Shown: positions 13,226 to 23,727 of the stretch, one piece after another
How the letters are laid out: every line of letters begins with the position of its first letter
Position numbering within the stretch: position 1 is the stretch's first letter
DNA from: Hymenochaete sp. R1
Lineage: Eukaryota > Basidiomycota > Agaricomycetes > Hymenochaetales > Hymenochaetaceae
Assembly: GCA_019400425.1 (NCBI GenBank)
Contig: JAFREE010000077.1
Location: 53,278 to 117,277, forward strand
Direction: 5' to 3'
DNA length: 64,000 nucleotides
The notes under the pieces: generated by a model
The model's database searches: none
The model's input: only the letters and a program-made list of their open reading frames with translations
Told to the model about the DNA's origin: nothing
Translations under genes and position numbers: made by a program

Positions 13226-13568
13226 ATGGACTTCGACAACAACCAGCAACAACAGCAAGGCTCTGGCAACGGAGACATGCTAGACAAGACCATTGATGCC
13301 GGCGAACGCCATGAGGGCCATGAATTCGTGCGTCTAATCTCTCGGCCCTTTTCCTTCCGTGTAATTTTCACGAATCTGATGCGCGGTCTTCCCACTCTAT
13401 TAGAGCCACTCAACCACCGAGAAAATAAGTGACGGTGTCAGAGAAGGTGTCAAGGAAACTACAGGTGCGTTTTCCACTGTAGATCGTCTTAAAGTGCTTT
13501 GTTTTTGATTGAGACCTACAAATTACTCAGGTCACGATATCCCGATCCAGGACAAGCAGTACTCTTAA
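13226..13568 (+). CDS. tiny conserved protein, copy 1 of a tandem family
   Basis: Three exons (13226-13327, 13404-13463, 13531-13568) encode about 66 aa. The N-terminus is Asn/Gln-rich (MDFDNNQQQQQ), then GSGNGDMLDKTIDAGERHEGHEF. Exon 2 encodes SHSTTEKISDGVREGVKETTG, and exon 3 HDIPIQDKQYS followed by a stop. Exon number, phases and the motif order (GNGD-LDK, STTEKISD, DIPI-DK-YS) are the same in the copies at 15506 and 16268, so the short exons are real. The protein is very hydrophilic with no membrane segment. I do not know its function; small proteins of this look in fungi are often stress- or starvation-induced, which is only inference. A TATA box sits close upstream. Confidence 0.8.
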
Positions 13569-13838
13569 TCGCACATTTGCTGGACATAGAAAACAATGTA
13601 TCTTCGAACGAATGTAACTCACATAGTCAACTATGACCACGTAGCAACATTTGGAACCTTGAGTGGTACTTGAGACTTTGAGCAACGGCACGAAATGGAA
13701 GACGAATAAAGCCGATCTGTCAAAACCATTCCATTTCAAAGCAAAACACAGACAAAGAGATTACTCGTAGTACGACATATGCTTCTGTGTAGTTCGCATT
13801 TATTCAATTTGGACAGGGCTCGCTACAGCTTGGCAAGC

Positions 13839-14824
13839 TCAATCGTAGAAGACGAGAGTGCGGACCTCGATGCTCTCACGCGGAAGCGCATCGGGGGGCG
13901 TCGAGGGGTCCTTGAAGGCAGTGTGGGCCGTAAGCTGAGCGACGCTGCCATCTGCAATGGAGTCCGCGCTAGATGCAGAAGTATCCAATGAGTCGCGCAA
14001 TCGCAATGAAGAGAAATTGTAGTACATACCACTTGATGAGGATTGCCTCGTCCGGCGTCAAGCCTCTCACGTACTTCCACTTATGCTCAGGACTATACTT
14101 CACCGAGAGCGTCTCGCCAACCCTATCCGGGTACCTCAAGTCAACAGGAGCGAGGTCCTTCTCCGGGTCGATGCTCCTGTAGTCGCACACGGCCAACGGG
14201 TGGTCCAGCGCCGGGTGGTCAATCGGGCGCCAGAAGTTGATGATCTGGAAACGTTTCTTGAGGTACTCGTCAACGTTCTCCGGCTCGATGTGACGACGGA
14301 CGCGGTTGAACGCCGCACGGTGGCTCTGGTCGACGTGCGCCGCGAGAACGGGCTGACGGTTTCCCGGGCCGGTGTCCTTGCCAGAGGCGGTGCGACGGCG
14401 GACGGCTGAGAGGTAAAGTTAAACGGAATTGCCAAATTCAGAATTCCCCATGTCCGTGCGAATCGGGTCAAGAACGACGAAAGAGATACGCACTGTGGTC
14501 AAAGATGACGACTCTGGTTGCGCCAGTCAACTTCTTGATATAGTCGATGACCTCGGGGTAGTACTCCCTCTCGATCTCCTCGTCTGTCCTGAAGCTCTTG
14601 TGCTTCGTTGGCGCATAAGGAAACGCGAAGCCTTGGACATCAATCGAGAAGGAGTCTTTCTTCGCGCTGACATTCTCAATCTGAACGTCATGCAACTCGA
14701 AACCGTAGTTGCGCTGCCTTTCTCCAGTCGCCGCATTTGGATTCGAGTCGTTATAAGGCTTGGACCCGTCCTCTGGTGGGACAAAGTACGAAAGAGTGCC
14801 CGTAACAGTATCGGTGAGCGTCAT
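13839..14824 (-). CDS. CmcJ/AsaB-like hydroxylase/methyltransferase family protein
   Basis: Three exons on the minus strand (14824-14494, 14405-14030, 13968-13839), about 278 aa. The family's hallmarks appear in order: an N-terminal YFVPPEDG segment; YGFELHDVQIENV and GFAFPYAPTKHKSF; ATRVVIFDHTVRRR; the HVDQSHRAAFNRV stretch; QIINFWRPIDHPALDHPLAVCDYRSI; the KWKYVRGLTPDEAILIKC region; and the closing AHTAFKDP and RESIEVRTLVFYD. The family includes proteins from cephamycin (CmcJ) and aspergillus secondary-metabolite (AsaB) pathways, where they modify small molecules. The substrate here is unknown. I took the ATG at 14824 because the upstream extension has no in-frame ATG. It stands alone, without an evident biosynthetic cluster, between copies 1 and 2 of the tiny gene family. 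Confidence 0.85.
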
Positions 14825-15505
14825 TGTGTACGATGGAGTCTTGGAATGAACTTTGAGAGAACTTGGAACGTAGGATGAGTTGGCACTGATCACAAGGCTG
14901 AGTTTTTATACACAGTCTGAGACTAGATTATGTTTAGCATAACTTTGAATATGGTGTGCTTCGAAGCCCTTCTTGCGAGAGTGTATTTAGGTCCCGGTCT
15001 TAGTAAGAGTGAGACCGAGTAGATAGAAAGTCAGACCTAGGCTTGGCTGAATCATGGAGAGCTGACGCCCCCCTTGCATGTCCATCCACTCATAATGCTG
15101 ATTTTCTAAAGAGATTACGGATGATAAAGCGAGCGGAGAGTTGTCCAGGCTGTAATCAATGGCGAGCGGCAGATGACCACGGACGGATGATGAGCCGTGA
15201 AGCCAGCGCTCTTGCGTTTTTGTCTCGTGTGAAAAAGCTTACCTAGATCATCACGTAAGCTAAATAACGCTTGAAGTATTTGTGGGTCCAGACAGTCCGT
15301 TTTGAACGCTATCTCTTCCGATCACCTCGCGTCAAGGAGTCTGTGGGTACTGACATCATCCCGCCCCCCGACGTGGGGCTCATTTCGATTTGGGCGCGCT
15401 GTCTGTGGGGCCCGTTTATGAGAGCACGAACGCTTCTGCTCAAGGCTATAAATACGGGCAGCCTTTCGCACCAGAGTCTCATATCTCATACAAGTCATAG
15501 CCATC
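14825..15505. other. intergenic, divergent promoters
   Basis: Between the CmcJ-like gene (minus) and tiny gene copy 2 (plus). Apart from the TATA box at 15447 I see no feature. Confidence 0.5.
15447..15454 (+). promoter_or_regulatory. TATA box of tiny gene copy 2
   Basis: TATAAATA about 55 bases upstream of the start codon at 15506, in the same relative place as in the sister copies. Confidence 0.5.
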
Positions 15506-15822
15506 ATGAACGCAAACTACGGAAACACCAACCAACAAGGTGCTGGGAACGGCGATGCTCTCGACAAGGGCGTCGATTTCCTCGAGCGCAAGACTCACCA
15601 CGAGCAAGTAAGAGCAGTTGGTTCTAGGTGACTACCGGAAGAGTTGTTGACCTCTTTCGCCTCGATAGAGTCACTCGACGACTGAGAAAATCAGCGATGC
15701 CATTCGCAAAGGTGCTAAAAAGATGACTGGTAAGTTTTACGCGACCTGGCATCACGCTTATTTTAAGCTGACGAGATTACCTAGGCAAAGACATTCCCAT
15801 ACAGGACAAGACATACTCCTGA
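15506..15822 (+). CDS. tiny conserved protein, copy 2 of a tandem family
   Basis: Three exons (15506-15607, 15669-15729, 15785-15822), about 66 aa. N-terminal MNANYGNTNQQGAGNGDALDKGVDFLERKTHHEQ is followed by exon 2 (SHSTTEKISDAIRKGAKKMTG) and exon 3 (KDIPIQDKTYS, stop). It is closer to copy 3 than to copy 1: both have GVDFLERK and SDAIRK. Hydrophilic, Lys/Asp/Ser-rich, with no signal peptide or membrane segment. Function unknown. Copies 2 and 3 are head-to-tail with 445 bases between them; copy 1 is separated from them by the CmcJ-like gene. Confidence 0.82.
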
Positions 15823-16267
15823 ACGAAATGAAACGCACCGGCGTCCTTGTACTTTATAAATTAATGCTTCGATAATATGATGGAAGTCTACTAGCTGCAT
15901 TGGAAGCGTAATTAATAATCCTGAAGCGTATCGTTTTTCTGTATTCTCGGTGTTTGAGCTATGCAGTGTTGCGCCACTGCGCCATTGCGATTTATCGCGA
16001 TGTCTTTCATTTGCATGTAAAGCAGGTCGACGCATAACTTCCATTATCCATAAGGTTAAGGCTTTTGTGGGTCCATGTAATCCATATTCGGCTTATCTCT
16101 TCCGACACAGTATACATGGACATGGAGTGAGAACCATACACTTTATAACCACCACCGACGTAGGACCTCTGCTATGACGTGCTTGAGTGAAGAGATTCCG
16201 CAGAGGCTATAAGAAAGGGTCGCTTTTACATTAGAAATTTCCTTTATCCTCACACACAACTATCCCT
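15823..16267. other. intergenic between tiny gene copies 2 and 3
   Basis: Contains the copy 2 trailer and the copy 3 promoter. No gene. Confidence 0.5.
16208..16213 (+). promoter_or_regulatory. possible TATA element of tiny gene copy 3
   Basis: TATAAG about 60 bases upstream of the start at 16268; weaker than in the two sister copies. Confidence 0.35.
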
Positions 16268-16583
16268 ATGAACACGATTTTAGGAAGCACAAATCAAGGC
16301 GGTGGCAATATTAATGGCAATGGCGATGCGCTTGATATGGGTGTTGACTTCCTCGAGCGCAAGGCCGGCCACCCACAAGTACGTGATTCTGCCTTGCGCT
16401 GCGAGGAAGAGTTGTTGACTTTTCTCCTTATAGAGCCACTCCACAACCGAAAAAATCAGTGATGCGATTCGCAAGGCTGTCTACAAGTTGACTGGTATGT
16501 CGTATGCTTCATTCTTTAGAATTCTATGCTGAGGGTAGTTCTCAGGCAAGAACATCCCAATCAAAGACAAGACATACTCTTGA
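16268..16583 (+). CDS. tiny conserved protein, copy 3 of a tandem family
   Basis: Three exons (16268-16378, 16434-16494, 16546-16583), about 69 aa. The start MNTILGSTNQGGGN leads to NGNGDALDMGVDFLERKAGHPQ; exon 2 gives SHSTTEKISDAIRKAVYKLTG and exon 3 KNIPIKDKTYS. Same exon phases as copies 1 and 2. One family position, LDK, is LDM here. Function unknown. Confidence 0.8.
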
Positions 16584-16924
16584 ACGAATGAACGAGGCGC
16601 CTCTTCATACTCTCAACGCATTGTACCATTATTAATCTCGAAACCTGTTGCCGCCACGCGTCGATATACTATGACATGCAAAACGTTTTCTAAATCTGAC
16701 GTGCGCTGAAGATTCGATTGTGAGCCATTTCAATGACGTAGACCGATGAAATCGGGTAGGAAGCAGTGTGGGAACTACGACCGTGTCAATCATTCAATGC
16801 TTGTCAGCCTCACCTCAGGTTCCCTACCGCCGATCCATATTATATTAATAATAAGTTTAAACCGAATCAAAGTTTCCAAATCATACGCGCCTTCCCTATC
16901 TTTCCTCACCACCAATCTTCAACT

Positions 16925-19108
16925 ATGCCTGAATCTGTTAGACATTCCCGAAGGTCGTCTATCGAGAGGTTTCCTGTCGTGACAATCTCCAGAAAGCGGA
17001 TCGAGGCGGTCAGCAAGGCTCAAGAACAACTGGCAAGGATGCCATTGCGGCGCTCCAATTCCACTTTGAAGAGGAGTGCAACTGTAGCTGCATCGATGGG
17101 AAAAGTAACATCCAAGAATGCCACGGAAGCATCTGGTGTACAAAGTGCGTGGAGTGCTAGATCGGGAGTCTATTGTCACTACTGAACGGAATTTGTAGAT
17201 TTCGGGCCAAAAGTGTCAGCACGGATTGCGTCTGTGCCTCCTCCGCCGGATGTCTTGACTCGTTCTTCTCGCGCTCGAATTGCAAATATAGCTTCTAAAG
17301 GGAAAGAAAACCTCGGAACAGTACGCAGCAATTCAAAGTCTTTGACGAAGGCATCCTCACGATGCGGAATCCACACGATCGACAAAGGGGCACCAGGGGC
17401 ATTAAGGAAGTCAAGCTCAGTGGTCAGCCATCCTTACGCTCGAACGTGTCCCAGTCCGTACGTACCTGCGGGTCTTGTAGTAGATAGCAAAGATGTCACA
17501 TTGAAGCGCTCGGCGACGTCCCGGATCTTTCAGCCCTCCACACCTTCTGAAACTGGTAGCCTTCGTCGCTCTACCGCTAGTAGAGTCGTGCACACACCAG
17601 TCGGACAAGCCACTACGCACGTCGGAACACCAATACCGATGGGAGACGTTTTGGCGGAATCGACAGACTCGCCCCTTTCTCGTACTATGGCGCGAAATCT
17701 CGTCGTTAAAGGCCCACCGGCTTCGACAACCAAGCGCCCATTAGCCACTGAGATCTTCTGCATCCCTAATAACTCTACGGATCTTTCTGCGTCCCTGTCT
17801 ACTTGTTCTAGGGCTTCGGGAGAGACTGTACCTGTGACTCCATGCAAGTCAAATTCTGAATCTGAATACTCAATGGAGGACTTGGTCTACGCTATGGATA
17901 ACCTCTCTATTTCGTCACCCAAGCCTCAGACCATCTCAAGTTCCGGCTCTGATTTGACCCTGGATGAGCTCTCCTCCACCCCTCCCTCGTCTCGGCTTGC
18001 ATCGTCTTTCGCTGACTCTTCTTCTTTGGCAACACCGACTCAAAGTAGCTCGATCTTCTCGTCTTCATCTGGAGCCTCGACACCCCCTTCCAATACGCGT
18101 CCCTCAATTCCCTTGACTCCGACACGTAAGAGAAGCTCAAAATGCTTTTCGCCGATGTCATTCGGCAGCCTCTTGGATACTTTTCAGAGCCAACAGGCAA
18201 TAGCCGACGAGGACGGCGTGGGTCAAGTTAGCGTAGAATTAGCTAAGCTCGTCTCTCCTTGGTCTATGGAATGGGAAAAACAGGCGAAGGAAAAGGCTAA
18301 AGATGCATGTGTCTTTGGCCCGGTGAGCTCTGTCGACACTCGCAATATTACAGTAATGGGTAACTCTGTACGAGGCGAATCAATTGAACAGTCAGCAGCA
18401 ATATCAAGGCAGGATACCCGATCTGGGGAACAGATCTCGAGTGTCTCAAGCGGACTTGAGTCCGCTCTGACTTTTCCGACCGCTCCTGATGCGGGTGTAC
18501 CAATGGACACCACCGAGGACACTTCCACCAACGCCTCCAGTGAAGCACAAGACTTGACATCTAGAACCGTGCCTCAGACTCAGAGTGCGTCCGATGCCTG
18601 TATCTCCACACAAGAGCCAACTATCTTCCCCCGTCTCTTCCGCGATCTTACTTCCGCCTATACCCGGCTAGGACTCGGACTCGCAGGCCCAGGTGCCTTC
18701 CCCGCTCCTGCCCCGCCATCTTCGTTTCGCCCAGCGACCGCTTCACTCAACCCATACTCCGCTCAAACTCAGAAGGAACTCAGCGAGCTGCGAATGAGAG
18801 CCATTAGTCAAGCTCAAACCGGTAATGCACAAGGTAGATTGAGAATGGCTGGTGGTAGCACCGGACCTGGATCTGGTGCAGGATGGGTAGGGGGCTCCGG
18901 TGTGTTGGAAAGAGCGAGGAAATTTGGGGAGACACTTTGGAGTCCGAGCTCTAAGCGCACGAAGAGCGAGACCGGTAATGCTGAAATAGCTGCGGGTTCA
19001 GGGAGTCCGAAGAAAGGTATGGACATTACTCTGACATCAGCTCGAGATGGTCTGGTCACCAAGGCCATCGCCCAAAGAAACTGGATGGCAGGTGAAGGAC
19101 TTATGTAA
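16925..19108 (+). CDS. long Ser/Thr-rich, mostly disordered protein of unknown function
   Basis: Two exons (16925-17144, 17199-19108), about 709 aa. The first exon adds a basic N-terminus (MPESVRHSRRSSIERFPVV, then TISRKRIEAVSKAQEQLARM) to a long open frame with no in-frame ATG near its 5' end, which supports the intron. Most of the protein is low-complexity Ser/Thr/Pro. A short conserved-looking acidic patch is near SEYSMEDLVYAMDNLSI. A possible globular stretch has QVSVELAKLVSPWSMEWEKQAKEKAKDA. Gly-rich and basic segments lie near the C-terminus (GSGAGWVGGSGVLERARKFGETLW). No domain was recognised. Many SP/TP sites suggest phosphorylation. I cannot assign a role. Confidence 0.75.
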
Positions 19109-19917
19109 ATATATCAGGTTTGTCGAAGGCGATGTTGGGGCTTTGGTTAGGACTCAGTCTCCGTTTTTCTTGAGATATGACTTACAATGAAGGAATCATA
19201 GCAATGGGTTGTATATACCGGTATGAAACTATCTTATATTAGAACATAGAACATAAATGAAGAAAAAAATTATCTGTTTCACCGCGACTGGCATAAGATT
19301 ATTCATCGCCATACAGGAAGCCGAAAACAACACGATTCGCGATCGTAGAAAACGAGTGCGCAAACCAATGGATACGCAGAGTAGCGCTTCCGGGGGTACC
19401 GTATAGCCACCACCGACCGATGTCGATTAACTAACTTCTGAAAATACCATTAACAGAGCGGCTTTTGCATATTAGCCTGCGCAACATAAGTTATTCCCTT
19501 AAAGTCTTTATAATACTATGCGTAGAATCATCATGTGCTGACCAATACTGAGTCGTTACATGCATCCGCATCATGATATTGTTCCACTCGGCATTGCACT
19601 GATTGCAGTCCGCAGACTCCGCGCCCTGCTGCGAACAAAACGCTGAGTAATCCCTTACCAAGCATTTACTAGTAGAACTCCCCCAGAACAGAATCAACGT
19701 GCTACTAGTATCACTCGTACGACTTTATACTCCAGATATATTCAAAAAAGTCTTGCACTGAATAAGCACATCAGAAGAGTGGCTTGGGGGTGTGGTGCAA
19801 GTTCCGGTGCCCATCGGGGCATCTCTGCCATATGCGATATGCCATATAAGATCATCCAACCTGGTACTGATGGCCGCAGTCAGCAAAAAGTGCAACATCA
19901 ACATCAACTGAGTCAAA
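19109..19917. other. intergenic, 0.8 kb
   Basis: Trailer of the Ser-rich gene and promoter of the GST at 19918. Nothing else supported. Confidence 0.5.
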
Positions 19918-20760
19918 ATGATCACGCTGTATGATATACCGTCAAAACTCGAGAGCGTACTTTGGTCTCCGAACACCCTGAAGACTAGGTGAGCTTCCCA
20001 GGGATTCTGAGCGGATCTCATTCCGGTATTCGTATTCGTATTCTGACGACTGCGACTGCGACCGTGACTGCCAAATAGAATCGTCCTCAATTACAAACGA
20101 CTCCCTTACGATACTCGCTGGGTCGAATACCCAGATATCGAGCCGACGCTCAAGTCCATCGGCGGCGAAGCAGCTGACAAGAAATTCGACGGTTCAGGCC
20201 AACCGCGGTACACCCTCCCCGCCATCCACGACTCCACCACCAACAAAGTCATCACCGACTCCTTCAAAATCGCGCAATATCTCGACGAGACGTACCCCGA
20301 CACACCCAGGGTCTTCCCAAAAGGCTCGAGCGCCGCGATCGCCCTACTCGAAGACAAAATCTGGGAGCTGGTTTCCATCGTGCTTCCCTCGATCCACATA
20401 GCGTTCGTAACGGACGTCTTCAACCCTCCCAGTGCGAAATTCTACAGAGAAGATCGAGAAAAGGCGTTCAAGGATACTTTGGAGAACCTCGCTCCGAAAG
20501 GCCGGGCGTATGACGAAGCGTGGGCGAAGTTTGGAGAGGGGCTCGAGAAGCTCGCAGACGCGTATGATCGAAATGGAGATGGGTCTTTGTATTACTTTGG
20601 GGACGGGTTCTCGTACGCTGAAGCCATTACGATCGCATTTTTGGTGTTTATTAGGGCGACGCAAGGCCCGACGAGCAAAGAATGGAAAATTGCGGAGAAT
20701 GCGGGCGGTGGCAAATGGGCAAGGCAGCTCGCCAGCGGACATGAATGGCTTACCGTTTAA
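19918..20760 (+). CDS. glutathione S-transferase, etherase-like, copy 2
   Basis: Two exons (19918-19988, 20079-20760), about 250 aa. The 71-nt first exon encodes MITLYDIPSKLESVLWSPNTLKTR, then NYKRLPYDTRWVEYPDIEPTLKSIGG, YTLPAIHDSTTNKVITDSFKIAQYLDETYPD, and the C-terminal helical domain ending in GGGKWARQLASGHEWLTV. It is the most diverged of the intact GSTs here. The central helix region (ALLEDKIWELVSIVLPS) differs strongly from the mirror pair, which are nearly alike. It is likely an active cytosolic GST. It stands upstream of a decayed GST copy and an intact one, all in the same orientation. Confidence 0.88.
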
Positions 20761-21273
20761 CCGTAGTTTTAGAGTAACGAGATCGAACAAGATTGCTATG
20801 AATAGGAATTGTTTGAAAGATGTGGTTGCTAACAAGAAGATGTTGCCGACAATTAAACACGTACAGAAGCTGGTCCAGAAACGACAAACCTCAGTGGTCT
20901 GCCAATGACTTGAGAATTTTAAGAGCGTGCACTCAGGCTATGAACTTGAAGAAAGTAGAATTTCGAGTAGGTCAAGTTTAAGTCGCCATTTTCCGAAGGT
21001 ATCGACCCTGTCAATATATATGATTATTCAGTGCTCCGGGGACACCGCAAAGCAAATTCGATTGGCTTACGTTGGTACAGCCAAGAATGAAGTGTCTTCA
21101 AAATCGCCAGTCGCCAGCCCAGCTTGAGCGAGTCGCTGACACACAAATACAGTCCCTGTACCCGTATTGCAAAGTCTGCACATATAAGACGTGTCTCCAT
21201 CATGATCATGATATCGCTGCCCGACAGAAGCTCCTCCATATCTCCGTTCGTTCTCGAAGAAAAGCCGAACCAG
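20761..21273. other. intergenic between GST copies
   Basis: No gene supported. Confidence 0.5.
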
Positions 21274-22288
21274 AAAGGATCACCTTGCGCGATATCCCAT
21301 CCAGAGTAGAGGGCAATATCTGGTCCCCTAGTAGTAACACCATGAAGGCCAGGTCAGTCTCAGCTGTTTTCCCGCATCATGATCTTCATGATAAAACAAG
21401 ATAATCTCACGGCAATTCGTAATCCATAAACAGAAAACAGGATCATCCTGAACTACAAAGCTCTGGGATTCAAGACTCGAAACCGAGTGGGTCGAGTACC
21501 CCGACATCGAGCCTACGATGAAGGCCATCGGCGGCAAAACCAACGACGGAAAAATGCGGAAGGTCGCGACATCTATACTCTCCCCGCCCCGCCCCGCCCC
21601 GCCCCGCTCTCCACGATTCATCCACAGGAACAGTCATCACGGACTCGGCAGCCATCGCGCAATAACCTCGATGCCACGTACGTATCCGGAGACGCCGAAG
21701 GCCTTCCCGGTCGGGACTCGGGAGCAACGCAGCGATTTCGCTCCCTCCTAGACAAGCTTAAGTTCTTGGAGCCCATCCTGAACGGCGTGTACCGTGTACC
21801 GTGTACCGTGTACCCGACGATCATGTCGGGGATGGTCACGCACGTGTTGAACCTGCGTAGCACGTAGCGCAGCGTTTTTCCGGAAAGATCGTGAAGCGAA
21901 ATGGAGCGGAAGACGACGTTGGAGGAGCTCGTACCGACCGGAGGGGGGGGGGGGGCGTACGACGCGGTACCGGTGTGGGCTACGTTCGTTGGCACGTTAG
22001 AAGGATTGGGGACGGGACGGGACGGCGTATGCGAAGAACAGCCCAGGCCCGGGCCCGGGGTCAGGTCTGTCGTTCTCGATCTACTTCGGCGAAACGGTTT
22101 CGTTTGGAGACGCTATCGTCGTTTCGTTTTTGCAGTACTAGTGGATCAAGATCGTGATCGTGGTCGGAGAGGACAGCAAGGGGCAAGGAGTGGAAGAAGA
22201 TCGAGTATGCGTCTGGCGGTAGGTGGGCACTGGCAGAGCAACTCGAAGCAGCGCAAAAGTGGCTCCAGTACTAGTAGACGGACGTAAA
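21274..22288 (+). pseudogene. decayed etherase-like GST with short tandem repeat expansions
   Basis: Clear relics of the sister GSTs in order: RITLRDIPSRVEGNIWSPSSNTMKAR (first exon, splice donor kept), IILNYKALGFKT, then in a shifted frame EWVEYPDIEPTMKAIGGK, YTLP, TVITDSAAIAQ, and a C-terminal relic with WIKI and GGRWALAEQLEAAQKW. The start codon position reads AGG instead of ATG. Frameshifts follow. Coding blocks are replaced or swollen by simple repeats: CCCCG units near 21585-21606, GTGTACC units near 21788-21813, a run of G near 21944, and GGGAC units near 22010. I read it as non-functional. Confidence 0.85.
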
Positions 22289-22504
22289 TAGTATAACCCG
22301 TGAGCTAATTAATGGGGAAAGATCGCAAGATGACTTGGAGTTCCTGTAGTGGAATTTGTAAGCCATCATATCGTACGAGAGTGATAAGACATCGCTAGGA
22401 GCGGGGCTTACCAAGACAGAAGTACCATAATGTTCTTTCATATGGCGACATTAATATTCGAAGAGATGAGCGCGTATGAGTATGAGTAACGGACATAGAC
22501 TACG

Positions 22505-23344
22505 ATGATCACCCTCTACGACCTCCCTTCAAGGCTCGAGACCAACTTCTGGTCGCCCAACACGCTCAAAGCGAGGTACGTCACGGTCCTCCGATCTCTC
22601 TGTCTCTGCACCGCATACCCGGTCTCAGTCAAACGGACACACCGCAGAATCATCCTGAATTATAAAGGCATACCATTCCAGACCGAATGGGTCGAGTACC
22701 CCGACATCGAAAGCAAGATGAAGGCAATCGGGGGTTCGCCAACAGAGAAGAAGGGCGACAAAGACTACTACACGCTCCCTGCGATCCATGATTCATCTAC
22801 CAACAAGACCATCACCGACTCAACCGCCATCGCATCGTACCTCGACGCCACGTATCCCGACACCCCAAAAGCCTTCCCGGAGGGCAGCAAAGCAGCTATC
22901 ACGCTCCTCGAGACGAAGTTCATGAGCGAATTCCTCGCGTTCCGGGGATACCACATCATCCCGCGCGTGGCGCTCGACGTCTTGAACCCGGCGAGTGTGG
23001 GGTATTTTAGGGAGACGCGCGAGGTGGCGTTTGGGGTGACGATAGAAGCGTTGGACGCGAAGAGCGGGGAGAGCGAGGGGAAGGACAGGTTTGAGAGGTT
23101 CGTGGAGGAGTTGGAGAGGCTTGCGGTGGTCTACGGTAAGAATGGCGATGGCGACTCCGAGTCAGATAGCGGCACGTTCTACTTTGGCGACACGTTCACG
23201 TTCGCGGACGCCGTCACTGTCTCGTACTTGGTGTTCATCAAGCTTAGTCTAGGTGCAGGGAGTGAGAAGTGGAAGCGTATTGAGACGTGTGCGGGTGGGA
23301 AGTGGGCGAGGCAGGTCGAGGCGGCGGCTAAGTGGGTCGCGTAG
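22505..23344 (+). CDS. glutathione S-transferase, etherase-like, mirror copy
   Basis: Two exons (22505-22575, 22648-23344), about 255 aa. Starts MITLYDLPSRLETNFWSPNTLKAR; then NYKGIPFQTEWVEYPDIESKMKAIGG, DYYTLPAIHDSSTNK, ITDSTAIASYLDATYPDTPKAFP, and the C-terminal domain with FYFGDTFTFADAVTVSYLVFIKL and KRIETCAGGKWARQVEAAAKWVA. It is almost colinear with the GST at 11477 but has a few extra residues in the GDSESDSGTF loop. Convergent with the six-repeat secreted protein gene. Glutathione-dependent detoxification or ether cleavage is expected of the class; the substrate is unknown. Confidence 0.9.
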   Translation: MITLYDLPSRLETNFWSPNTLKARYVTVLRSLCLCTAYPVSVKRTHRRIILNYKGIPFQTEWVEYPDIESKMKAIGGSPTEKKGDKDYYTLPAIHDSSTNKTITDSTAIASYLDATYPDTPKAFPEGSKAAITLLETKFMSEFLAFRGYHIIPRVALDVLNPASVGYFRETREVAFGVTIEALDAKSGESEGKDRFERFVEELERLAVVYGKNGDGDSESDSGTFYFGDTFTFADAVTVSYLVFIKLSLGAGSEKWKRIETCAGGKWARQVEAAAKWVA

Positions 23345-23727
23345 TCGTAGTAAATGAGAGATGAACGAAATTTCATGTACAAACGACAATACCAAATTAT
23401 ATTTAGCTACAAGAATTCCACGAATAACGAGCACACAAACCCAGAGACCCAACCTTAAACTCAAAGAGCTTAGGCTTAGAACACACTTCTACAGTAACAT
23501 TCACGACTGATTGATTATGGAATTAATATTTGTATTTATATTTTCCAACCGGCTGCCAGTGCTTGCCTGCACCTACTACTTTTGACACGATACACATTCT
23601 AGACTAGAATCGATAGAAAAAGAGCGTATCAAAAAATCGTGGCCGCGCATTGCAACGAAAGAACGAAATGTGGTATATAAAGTGAACATCAAAAAAGTGG
23701 TATAAAGAAAGAAAGACTCGAACCCGT

